Shown here one piece after another: positions 50,513 to 57,666 of a stretch of DNA of 57,666 nt (its first letter is position 1; every line of letters starts with the position of its first letter). Where the stretch lies: positions 1 to 57,666 of the forward strand of contig JAHWIK010000017.1 in the NCBI GenBank assembly GCA_019322485.1, read 5' to 3'. A program made the position numbers and the translations under genes. This DNA comes from Candidatus Woesearchaeota archaeon. GTDB taxonomy: Archaea; Nanobdellota; Nanobdellia; Woesearchaeales; JAHWIC01. Under the pieces are notes generated by a model that ran no database searches, was not told the origin of the DNA, and saw nothing but the letters and a program-made list of their open reading frames with translations.

Positions 50513-50543
50513 GTGGTGACTATTCTACATTCTGTGGTGACTA
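50513..50543. promoter_or_regulatory. 10-base direct repeat upstream of the FAD dehydrogenase
   Basis: GTGGTGACTA at 50513-50522 and 50534-50543, 21 bases apart (two helical turns), between a TATA-like TTTTAATATG and the ATG at 50544. Candidate operator; the second copy may also serve as a weak ribosome-binding site. Confidence 0.45.
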
Positions 50544-52031
50544 ATGACCTTTGTCAGGAAGAAGAAGATAGGCAATAATTACTATTACTATCTTGTCAAG
50601 AGTATCAGGACAGGCCCAAATTCCTGGAAAAAATACGAACAATACATAGGCAAGAAGCTGCCAGCCAGAATACCAGCCTTTGAGGTAAAGGAAGATTATG
50701 ATGTAATTATAATCGGTGCAGGTCCTGCTGGTCTTTTTGCAGCCCATGAACTAGCTAAAGACAAAAGATTAAGGGTATTGCTTATTGAGAAAGGCAAAGC
50801 TGTCAATGAAAGAAAAGATGTATTGAGGGGTGTTGGCGGGGCAGGTTTATTCTCTGACGGCAAATTGAATCTAACTCCTGTGCACGGCAAAACAAACCTG
50901 TACGAATTCCTGCCAAAAAACCAGGCAATCCAGCTGATTGATTATATTGATGAAATCTTTATTGCCTTTGGAGCGCCAAAGGAATTTTACACAAAAGAGC
51001 CCAGGAAGGCAGAAGAGATAAAGAAAAAAGCCAAGAAACACGGCATTGACTTGCTGCTGCTGAAACAAAAGCATCTTGGTTCTGACAGGCTGCCATTATT
51101 AATCAGCAAATTTGTAAATAATCTGAAAAATAATGGAATTGATTTCTTATTAGGCAATGAAGTTGATGAATTATTGGTCCAAAGAAATGAAATAAAAGGA
51201 GTCAGGCTAAAAAACAACAAAATAATAAAATCAAGGTATATGGTTGCATGCCCGGGCAGGGCTGGTTCTGAGTGGTTCTTTAACCAGGCAAAAAAACTAG
51301 ACATACCTGTAAAGCACCGCGGCATAGAGGTTGGTGTTAGGGTTGAGGTTAGGGCAGAGGTAATGAAGCACATAACCAGCGTAATATGGGACCCTGCTCT
51401 TTTCATCAAAGCGAAAAGAACAAACGACCTGGTGAGGACCTTTTGCACATGCCCGAATGGCTTTATTGCAGAGGAAACATACCATGGATTCATGTCTGTC
51501 AACGGCTACTGCAGGCTTGACAAGAAAAGCCCAAACACAAATTTTGCATTATTGGTGAATATAGAGCTGACTCATCCAGTCACAAACACCATAGCCTATG
51601 GCGAAGACATTGGCAAATTAGCCACAACAATAGCCGGAGGAAAGCCGTTTGTACAGCGCCTGGAGGATTTAAAGCTGCATAGGAGGTCATACTGGGGAAG
51701 GATGGACAAGAGCAGCGTTAAGCCAACACTCAGGGAGGTAAACCCTGGTGATTTATCAATGTCCATACCAGGCAGGATTGTAAATGATCTCCTTGATGCG
51801 CTTAGACAGCTGGACAAGCTCATGCCTGGCGTGAATAAGGATGCCCTGCTTTACGGGCCTGAACTAAAGTTCTTTTCAGTGAGGATTTATACAAATAAAA
51901 GCCTTGAGACCCCGGTAAAGAATCTTTTTGTAGCTGGAGACGGGGTTGGCTTGTGCGGCAATATAGTTGGTGCAGCTGCAACTGGGGTTATTGCAGCAAG
52001 AGGTGTTTTGAGAAAAATAATCAAACCTTAG
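50544..52031 (+). CDS. FAD-dependent dehydrogenase (COG2509-like) with N-terminal module
   Basis: 495 residues. Rossmann loop DVIIIGAGPAGLFAAHELA (about 53-71), GLFSDGKLNLTP, a pyridine-nucleotide-dehydrogenase-like core and the C-terminal FAD motif NLFVAGDGVGLCGNIVGAAATGVIAARGV. COG2509 proteins are uncharacterised oxidoreductases. Unusual: about 45 extra residues at the start, FVRKKKIGNNYYYYLVKSIR...WKKYEQYIGKKLP, resemble the small beta module found at the N-terminus of some transposases and DPANN proteins. The ATG follows a direct repeat. Confidence 0.85.
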   Translation: MTFVRKKKIGNNYYYYLVKSIRTGPNSWKKYEQYIGKKLPARIPAFEVKEDYDVIIIGAGPAGLFAAHELAKDKRLRVLLIEKGKAVNERKDVLRGVGGAGLFSDGKLNLTPVHGKTNLYEFLPKNQAIQLIDYIDEIFIAFGAPKEFYTKEPRKAEEIKKKAKKHGIDLLLLKQKHLGSDRLPLLISKFVNNLKNNGIDFLLGNEVDELLVQRNEIKGVRLKNNKIIKSRYMVACPGRAGSEWFFNQAKKLDIPVKHRGIEVGVRVEVRAEVMKHITSVIWDPALFIKAKRTNDLVRTFCTCPNGFIAEETYHGFMSVNGYCRLDKKSPNTNFALLVNIELTHPVTNTIAYGEDIGKLATTIAGGKPFVQRLEDLKLHRRSYWGRMDKSSVKPTLREVNPGDLSMSIPGRIVNDLLDALRQLDKLMPGVNKDALLYGPELKFFSVRIYTNKSLETPVKNLFVAGDGVGLCGNIVGAAATGVIAARGVLRKIIKP

Positions 52032-52098
52032 TGACGAAAAACCTTAAAATATAAACAAAAAACTTTATATAAACAGGAGAAGAAACAAGGTATAGGAA

Positions 52099-55000
52099 AT
52101 GACCAGAATAAATAAAATCGTGATGAATGGCTTTAAGTCATTCGCAAAGCATACAGAAATGCTGTTTGGACCAAAGTTTAATGTAGTCCTGGGGCCAAAC
52201 GGCTCTGGAAAGTCAAACATCCTTGATGCTTTGTGCTTTGTTCTTGGCAAATCCTCAGCAAAGTCAATGAGGGCAGAGAAATCATCAAACCTTATCTATA
52301 ACGGAGGAAAGTCAAAAACACCTGGTAAAAAAGGCGAGGTCTCAATCTATTTTGATAACTCAAATAAGAAATTCCCTACAGATGATGAGGAAGTGAAGGT
52401 CACGCGTGTCGTGCTGCAGTCAGGCCAGAGTCTTTACAAGATTAATGACAAAGCAAGAACAAGGCAGCAAATCCTTGACCTGCTTAATGTAGCTAAGATA
52501 AACCCTGACGGCTATAACATAATCCTGCAGGGAGACATAGTGAAATTTGTTGAGATGTCCACAGTAGAGCGCAGGATACTGATAGAAGAGGTAGCCGGAA
52601 TCTCGGTATATGAAGAAAAGAAGCAGAAGGCATTAAATGAGCTTGAAAAGGTTGAAGGCAAGCTAAAGGAAGCAGAGATAATCCTGGCAGAAAGAGGCAC
52701 ATACCTGAAGGAATTGAAAAAAGACCGCGACCAGGCGCTGAAATACAAGAATATGAGCGACAAGGTAAAGCAGAACAAGGCTTCCCTGTTAAAACTCCAG
52801 ATAGACAAGAAATCCTCAGAAAGAGACGAATTCCAGAAAAAGATAGATTCAACTAATGAGGAACTGAAAAAGGTGCAGTCAAAGGTTGATAAATTCAAGC
52901 AGGAAATCGAAGACAAGAAAAAACAGATAGAGGATATAACAAAAACAATCGAGGAAAAGGGCGAGGTAGAGCAGGTTGAGCTCAACAAACAGATAGAAAA
53001 CCTGAAAATAGGGCTGACCAAGTCCAATGGCAGGGTTGAGGTATGTAGGAACGAAATCAAGAAAATATCCCAGCGCAAAGAGGACCTGGGCAACTCAATA
53101 CAGGATATCGATAACAGGATAGAGCAGTTAAAGAGCCAGAAATCAGAGCTTAATGAGAAGAGGAAATCAAAATTAAAAGAGCGCGGTAAGTTTGATGGGA
53201 ATATAAAAGAGCTCAGGGACCGCTATAAACTTGATGAAGCAGTTGATATAGACAAGAAGATTGAGGAGATAGACCAAAGGGCTGATGACCTGCAGAAAGA
53301 GATACAAAAGCTCAGGGAGGAGCAGCATAACCTTATCAGAACCAAGGATACTATCAAATACAAGCTCGATACAATTGACGAAAAGATAAAGAAGGTAAAT
53401 GAAATAGAAGAAGCGCATAAAGACCAGATTGAAGACCTGAAGAAAAAAAGAGAGGATTTCAAAAGTTCAACTTTAGAATTAAACAAGCGCCTTGATGAGG
53501 ATACATCAATAGCAGCGCAGCTATCCGGCCATAAAAAGGAGCTTGATTCCTTGAATGAGGACCATGCAAAATTAAAAGCCCGCAACGCAGGTATAAAAGA
53601 GGCCTTATTGGGGGATAAAGCAGTAAAGACGATACTGGAAAAGAAAAATGAAATTTCCGGCATCTACGGCACTGTTTCTGAGCTGGGCAATGTGTCTGCA
53701 AAATACGCCCTGGCTTTGGAGGTTGCAGCTGGCCCAAGGATAAAGAGCATCATTGTTGAGAGCGACAAGGTTGCAGCAGAATGCATAAAATATCTTAAGC
53801 AGAACAAATACGGCACAGCAACATTCCTTCCTTTGAACAAGATAAAGTCAAGAGAGGCAGGTTCAGAATTAAAAGAAATTGCAGGCGCAAAAGGCTGCCA
53901 TGGATTTGCTTTAGACCTTATATCCTTTGATGCTCAATTCAAAAAGGCGTTTTCTTATGTCTTTGCCAATACCCTGGTTGTTGATGATATAGATGTTGCT
54001 CGCCGCATTGGTATAGGAAAGGCAAAGATGGTTACCCTTGACGGCGACCTTGCGGAATTTAGCGGAGTAATGCAGGGAGGGTATAGAAAAGCAAAGGGCG
54101 TTGGCTTTAAAGGAACCGAGCTGACTGATGAATTAAACAAGGCCAAGGGGAAAATAGCTGAGAAGGACGGAGTGATAGCTGCCCTGGAAAATCGCCGCGA
54201 GGAAAACGAGAAAACAATAACAGAGCTGAGGAACAAAAAGGCAAATCTTGAAGGCGAGATAATAAAGCTTGAGAAGAGCATGCACCTTGAGCCAGCTGAC
54301 CTTGAGGTTTCAAAACAGCAGAAGGAAGAGCTGGGCAAAGAGCTGCAAAAAGCCGAGGATAATGTACAGGCCGTCCAGGCTAAGGTAGGCGCCTGCAACA
54401 AAGAGCTCACTGACCTTAAGATTGAGAAGCAGGAGCTGCGCGGGAAGTTAAGCGAGTTTAGGGACCCCGCGCTTATAGCTGAGATAAGCACTTTTGAGGA
54501 AAAGATGAAGGAAATCAATCAGGAAATCCTGCAGCTCGATGCTGATATAAAAAACGCAGATACCCAGATAAATGAGATGCTCACTCCTGAGAAAGAGAAG
54601 ATAGAGAATGAAATCCTGAAGCAGATTGAAAAGGAGGAAGAAGGATTCAGGAACGAAATAGAGGGGCTCTCAGCAATGATAAAGAAAGAATCAGATTTAT
54701 TGCTAAAAAAAGAGCAGGATGCAAAGCAGTTCTATTCAAAATTCAAGGAATTGTTCTCAAAGCGCTCATCTATAAATGACGAGATAAAGGAATCCGAAAC
54801 CAAAATCAATGAGCAGCAGACAAAATCCAGGGGCATAGAAATAAGGGGCAATACCCTGTCTATTAAGCGTGCAGAGATTAACTCCCAGGTAGCAGGGCTG
54901 CAGCAGGAATTCCAGCAGTATGAAGGTGTTGAGATTGACACAACAAAGACTGAAGAGCAGCTAAAATCCGAGCTAAGCAGATTTGAGAAATTAAGGGAGT

Positions 55001-55593
55001 CAATAGGAAGCGTTAATATGCGTGCTTTAGAGATTTATGAGGATGTGGAGCGTGAGTATAACAGCCTGGTCGAGAAAAAAGGAAGCCTTGCAAAGGAAAA
55101 AGAAGATGTTGAACAGATGATGCAGGAGATAGACGCTAAGAAAAAGGAGTTGTTTTTGAATACATTTGATGTAGTAACACAAAAGTTCAAGGAGATTTTC
55201 TCAGCCTTGTCAACCAAGGGGGATGCATTGCTTGAGCTTGAAAATAAGGAAGACCCATTTGAGGCCGGCCTGAGGGTCAAGGTTAGGATTACAGGCAACA
55301 AATTCCTGGACATACGCTCATTATCCGGCGGAGAGAAAACAATGACAGCCCTTGCATTTATCTTTGCAATACAGGAGCATGAGCCTGCATCGTTCTATGT
55401 TCTTGATGAGGTTGATGCTGCGCTTGACAAGCGTAATTCAGAAAAGCTTGCAAAGCTTATAGGCAAATACTCTGATAATGCTCAATATATCATGGTATCC
55501 CATAATGACAACATTATAGGTGAGGCAGACCTGCTTTATGGAATCTCAATGAATGAGCACGGAATAAGCAATATTGTTTCTCTAAGGGTTTAG
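52099..55593 (+). CDS. smc: Chromosome segregation protein SMC
   Basis: 1164 residues. Walker A GPNGSGKSN (32-40), Q-loop ILQGDIVKFVEMSTVERR, a long coiled coil, a hinge near residues 510-660 (GIYGTVSELGNVSAKYALALEVAAG ... AKMVTLDGDLAEFSGVMQGGYR), a second coiled coil, and the ATPase tail with signature RSLSGGEKTMTALAFIFAI and Walker B SFYVLDEVDAALDKRNSEKL. Forms the condensin ring. It starts 20-30 bases after a TATA-like sequence and is followed one base later by a membrane gene. ScpA/ScpB are not in the window. Confidence 0.97.
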   Translation: MTRINKIVMNGFKSFAKHTEMLFGPKFNVVLGPNGSGKSNILDALCFVLGKSSAKSMRAEKSSNLIYNGGKSKTPGKKGEVSIYFDNSNKKFPTDDEEVKVTRVVLQSGQSLYKINDKARTRQQILDLLNVAKINPDGYNIILQGDIVKFVEMSTVERRILIEEVAGISVYEEKKQKALNELEKVEGKLKEAEIILAERGTYLKELKKDRDQALKYKNMSDKVKQNKASLLKLQIDKKSSERDEFQKKIDSTNEELKKVQSKVDKFKQEIEDKKKQIEDITKTIEEKGEVEQVELNKQIENLKIGLTKSNGRVEVCRNEIKKISQRKEDLGNSIQDIDNRIEQLKSQKSELNEKRKSKLKERGKFDGNIKELRDRYKLDEAVDIDKKIEEIDQRADDLQKEIQKLREEQHNLIRTKDTIKYKLDTIDEKIKKVNEIEEAHKDQIEDLKKKREDFKSSTLELNKRLDEDTSIAAQLSGHKKELDSLNEDHAKLKARNAGIKEALLGDKAVKTILEKKNEISGIYGTVSELGNVSAKYALALEVAAGPRIKSIIVESDKVAAECIKYLKQNKYGTATFLPLNKIKSREAGSELKEIAGAKGCHGFALDLISFDAQFKKAFSYVFANTLVVDDIDVARRIGIGKAKMVTLDGDLAEFSGVMQGGYRKAKGVGFKGTELTDELNKAKGKIAEKDGVIAALENRREENEKTITELRNKKANLEGEIIKLEKSMHLEPADLEVSKQQKEELGKELQKAEDNVQAVQAKVGACNKELTDLKIEKQELRGKLSEFRDPALIAEISTFEEKMKEINQEILQLDADIKNADTQINEMLTPEKEKIENEILKQIEKEEEGFRNEIEGLSAMIKKESDLLLKKEQDAKQFYSKFKELFSKRSSINDEIKESETKINEQQTKSRGIEIRGNTLSIKRAEINSQVAGLQQEFQQYEGVEIDTTKTEEQLKSELSRFEKLRESIGSVNMRALEIYEDVEREYNSLVEKKGSLAKEKEDVEQMMQEIDAKKKELFLNTFDVVTQKFKEIFSALSTKGDALLELENKEDPFEAGLRVKVRITGNKFLDIRSLSGGEKTMTALAFIFAIQEHEPASFYVLDEVDAALDKRNSEKLAKLIGKYSDNAQYIMVSHNDNIIGEADLLYGISMNEHGISNIVSLRV

Positions 55594-55594
55594 G

Positions 55595-55993
55595 ATGTCA
55601 ATAAAAAATCATCTCATATTTACTATAATAATTTCTATAATCATAGCTCCGATTGTTAGGTTTAATGCCCTGTATTTCATTATTGGCTCTGTATTGATAG
55701 ATGTGGACCATTATCTGTATTATATAATGAGGTACAGGAAGTTCAACCTTGGTAAAATTTACACCTACTGGGCAAAGCATCCAAATAAATTTGCCAAAGA
55801 ATCAATATGCGTCTTTCATACACTTGAATTTATATCAGTTGTAATCGTCCTGTCGTTCTTTTCATTCAAGGCTTTTATATTAGCTTCAGGCATATTGTTT
55901 CATCTGGTGCTTGATTTTTACAATGAGTTTGTTATAATGAAACTGACTAAACATTACTCTCTGTTTGGTTATTTGTTAAAGAGAATTTCTTAA
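55595..55993 (+). CDS. DUF457/YdjM-like membrane protein
   Basis: 132 residues, three or four membrane helices. The IGSVLIDVDHYLYYIMRYRK segment and the FHLVLDFYNEFV segment carry the Asp/His pattern of membrane-bound metal-dependent hydrolases (DUF457/YdjM). Starts one base after the smc stop, so translation may be coupled. The family reaction is not established. Confidence 0.7.
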   Translation: MSIKNHLIFTIIISIIIAPIVRFNALYFIIGSVLIDVDHYLYYIMRYRKFNLGKIYTYWAKHPNKFAKESICVFHTLEFISVVIVLSFFSFKAFILASGILFHLVLDFYNEFVIMKLTKHYSLFGYLLKRIS

Positions 55994-56080
55994 AAGAATG
56001 CGCCGGCCGTGCTTTATGCACACAATCTAATGCGCTGTAGGGTAACAATGGGGGCTGCTCTTATAAAAATTTTGTTATTG

Positions 56081-56953
56081 TTAATTATTAATAACCTCAG
56101 CCAGAACTATTCGCTCAGCTTCGAATACGTCTAAACCAAGGTTTACCTTTTTCATATATCGTTCCTTCATCTCTCTTGATCCAATATCTTCAATAAGAGA
56201 AAGATTATATTTTGAAAGATAATCACTTATATCTTTCGGGTCCAGGCCATAAATCCACATTTTAAATCCTTTAACCATCCATTTATACATGGTTTCTATA
56301 CCCTTATGGATGTTTTTACCCTCAATAAAACTCTTTAGAATGTAGGTAAAGACAATTTTACTGCCGGGAGCAGCCTGTGCTACACATTTCATAGTGTTAT
56401 CATTAGCTTCTTTTGAAATATACTGGGTAACTCCTTCCAAGATAAAAAGGGTCTTAGAGGTTAAATTGTATCCTGCTTTTTTTAATTCAATACCAAGATT
56501 TTGCTTCTCAAAATCAACAGGAACATAAGTAACATGATCTGGAAGCTTTCCTAATATTTTTTTCATTTTAACTTTTTTCTTTTTTATAACCTTGGGATGA
56601 TCAACTTCAAAGTATCTTACACGTTCTATGCCAGGGATATAATAAGCACGGCAATCCATTCCAGAACCTAGATTGACTACTGTTTTAACTTTCTTAATAT
56701 TATCTTTTAACACATCATCTATATAACGGACACGGCAAAGCAACCAACCCGTCTTCCCAGGAGTACTTTTTTTCTCCAATTTCATAATGAAATCAAATAT
56801 TTTAGGTGAACGCATGAGAAATAGAAAAAATTTGTAAAAAGGTGTTAATAATTTTTCACAATATGGATCTTCAAAAAGCCGCTTTTCTTTCGGATATAAC
56901 ATTCCGTAGGCTCTTAAAAAAGCAACACCCATGCCTGTATCGATCGCTTTCAT
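56081..56953 (-). CDS. Leucine carboxyl methyltransferase-like SAM methyltransferase
   Basis: 290 residues of the COG3315/TIGR00027 class: N-terminal DTGMGVAFLRAYGMLYPKEKRLFEDPYCEKLL, R-x-R-Y-I-D-D (RVRYIDDVL), motif I VVNLGSGMDCRAYYI, acidic loop YFEVDHPKVIKKKK, VPVDFEKQNL and LFILEGVTQYI. Members methylate small acids or polyketide-like products; no substrate can be named. It diverges from the GNAT gene at 57090. Confidence 0.88.
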   Translation of the reverse strand: MKAIDTGMGVAFLRAYGMLYPKEKRLFEDPYCEKLLTPFYKFFLFLMRSPKIFDFIMKLEKKSTPGKTGWLLCRVRYIDDVLKDNIKKVKTVVNLGSGMDCRAYYIPGIERVRYFEVDHPKVIKKKKVKMKKILGKLPDHVTYVPVDFEKQNLGIELKKAGYNLTSKTLFILEGVTQYISKEANDNTMKCVAQAAPGSKIVFTYILKSFIEGKNIHKGIETMYKWMVKGFKMWIYGLDPKDISDYLSKYNLSLIEDIGSREMKERYMKKVNLGLDVFEAERIVLAEVINN

Positions 56954-57037
56954 AATATCCTAATAACAAAATTAGTATTTAAATTTTCCTCAAAACGCCT
57001 TTAGATAAACTTTCTTTAAGAACTCAACCAAACAAAC

Positions 57038-57045
57038 GGTCAGTT
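57038..57045 (+). promoter_or_regulatory. GGTCAGTT promoter motif, copy 1
   Basis: GGTCAGTT followed by TGTTTGC and a TATA-like AAGTTTATATT, ahead of the GNAT gene at 57090. The same arrangement recurs at 57532. Confidence 0.4.
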
Positions 57046-57089
57046 GTTTGCGATAAGTTTATATTCAAAAACATCCAATAAGAGTTTTA

Positions 57090-57521
57090 ATGATAATAAA
57101 AAAAGCCACCAAAAAGCATGTTAAAGAGATATCCAGGCTAATGCTAAAGGATTTGAAGAAACCTGACAAAAGGTTTCCTAAAAAGATGATAGATGGGCTT
57201 AGAGAACATGCTAAAGAAGAAAATCTCCTCAAAGAGTTCAATAATCCTAAATTAGTTTCTTTTGTGGCAATAGATAAAAGAGCGGTTGGCTTTGTTGTAG
57301 GCTATAAAAGAAGATCAGATATCTATCTTGACTATATCGCAGGAAAAAATAAAGAAAAACTGCTTATTAGATTCATAAAATTCTGCAAGAGCAAAAGAAT
57401 AATCGCAGATACTTTTGAATTTATGGACAATTATAAGTTATACATAAAAAACGGATTTAAACTATTTAAGAAAGAAGAAATAACCAAGGATTTGGTTATA
57501 TCCTGGCTAAAATTAGGATAA
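57090..57521 (+). CDS. GNAT-family acetyltransferase, short/divergent
   Basis: 143 residues: N-terminal IIKKATKKHVKEISRLMLKDLKKPDKRFP, central LVSFVAIDKRAVGFVVGYKRRSDIYLDYIAGKNKEKLLIRFIKFC, C-terminal FMDNYKLYIKNGFKLFKKEE. The fold order is GNAT, but the usual R-x-x-G-x-G/A acetyl-CoA loop is changed to AGKNKEK, so activity is uncertain. A TATA-like AAGTTTATATT is about 30 bases upstream. Confidence 0.75.
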   Translation: MIIKKATKKHVKEISRLMLKDLKKPDKRFPKKMIDGLREHAKEENLLKEFNNPKLVSFVAIDKRAVGFVVGYKRRSDIYLDYIAGKNKEKLLIRFIKFCKSKRIIADTFEFMDNYKLYIKNGFKLFKKEEITKDLVISWLKLG

Positions 57522-57531
57522 AGTGAAAACC

Positions 57532-57539
57532 GGTCAGTT
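57532..57539 (+). promoter_or_regulatory. GGTCAGTT promoter motif, copy 2
   Basis: GGTCAGTT, then TTTAGCAAG and TATA-like TTTTAAATATT. It predicts transcription start near 57580, where a 20-codon ORF begins. Confidence 0.4.
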
Positions 57540-57579
57540 TTTAGCAAGTTTTAAATATTATTATGCATTTCTTATTGTT

Positions 57580-57642
57580 ATGATAGCGCAAAATATTATC
57601 AAGACTGTAGTTTCTGTTAGTGCTGTCATTATTATACGATAG
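57580..57642 (+). CDS. Possible 20-residue peptide or start of a broken gene
   Basis: ATG to TAG encodes MIAQNIIKTVVSVSAVIIIR. It is hydrophobic and sits where the copy-2 promoter would start a leaderless mRNA. It could be a tiny membrane peptide, a frameshifted start of a gene continuing past the window, or chance. The window ends 24 bases later. Confidence 0.25.
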   Translation: MIAQNIIKTVVSVSAVIIIR

Positions 57643-57666
57643 AGGGCCGGATATCTTTTCTTGGTC

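Noticed and set aside
53955..54518. 187-codon open frame on the minus strand
   Set aside because: Antisense shadow of the SMC coiled coil; Ser/Phe-rich composition typical of such shadows.
55994..56080. GC-rich words (GCGCCGGCCG) as an RNA gene in the gap
   Set aside because: Only 87 bases, no extended stem found; probably intergenic or terminator sequence.

Overview
The window is a stretch of chromosome from an archaeon, most likely a DPANN lineage of the Woesearchaeota type (inference from gene content and style; no rRNA or ribosomal protein is present to settle it). Archaeal signs are DNA topoisomerase VI A and B, archaeal DnaG, RIO1 kinase, a Dim2-like KH protein, ABCE1, Nop5-fibrillarin, TrmI, archaeal UMP kinase and SMC. 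Many genes have a TATA-like box 20-30 bases before the start codon (leaderless mRNAs), while some genes use strong AGGAGG or GAGGTG ribosome-binding sites. The DNA is AT-rich and densely coding. No insertion sequence, phage gene, CRISPR array or rRNA was found.

Layout. 1-800: 5' end of dnaG on the minus strand, then about 700 bases without a clear gene but rich in RNA-like hairpins. 800-7160: orphan gene, RIO1, KH protein, Top6B-Top6A, a 40-residue Cys protein, a tRNA-Arg interrupted in both D-loop and T-loop, and TrmI. 6690-13890: glmS-GNAT, DUF99, ABCE1, a structured element, a small zinc ribbon, intron-containing tRNA-Thr, CorA and a radical SAM protein. 13886-19834: a minus-strand operon AbrB-like regulator, MacB-type ATPase, NEW3-like surface protein, two FtsX/MacB permeases and MATE. 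19970-27080: two paralogous anchored proteins, a CARF-like protein divergent from a membrane spermidine synthase-like protein, membrane-anchored Pcm, a site-2 protease and DUF1846. 27249-33205: pyrG, then secF-secD-two DMT half transporters-pyrH. 33211-38627: phasin-like and AarF kinase genes, the 2-oxoacid:ferredoxin oxidoreductase operon porGDAB, and cutA.

38628-49761: a second copy of the structured element, nop5-fibrillarin, pdxS-pdxT, then a long minus-strand run (Lys-rich membrane protein, TRASH-permease, Cys protein, glutaredoxin, fumarase alpha and beta, malate dehydrogenase, glutamate dehydrogenase) and two orphan genes. 49838-57666: RNase HII with an altered GRG motif, an FAD dehydrogenase with an extra N-terminal module, SMC, a DUF457-like membrane protein, an S-adenosylmethionine methyltransferase and a GNAT.

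Metabolically the window links pyruvate oxidation (POR), fumarate-malate-oxaloacetate conversion, glutamate/2-oxoglutarate exchange, vitamin B6 synthesis, CTP/UMP and glucosamine-6-phosphate synthesis. The most unusual content is RNA-like: an about 125-base four-stem element present in two full copies (11465-11576, 38713-38839) and one 3'-half copy (21297-21343), one full copy lying directly before the box C/D RNP genes; the doubly interrupted tRNA-Arg; and the hairpin array before dnaG, whose units carry a Shine-Dalgarno-like GAGGTG (plus strand) or CACCTC (minus strand).
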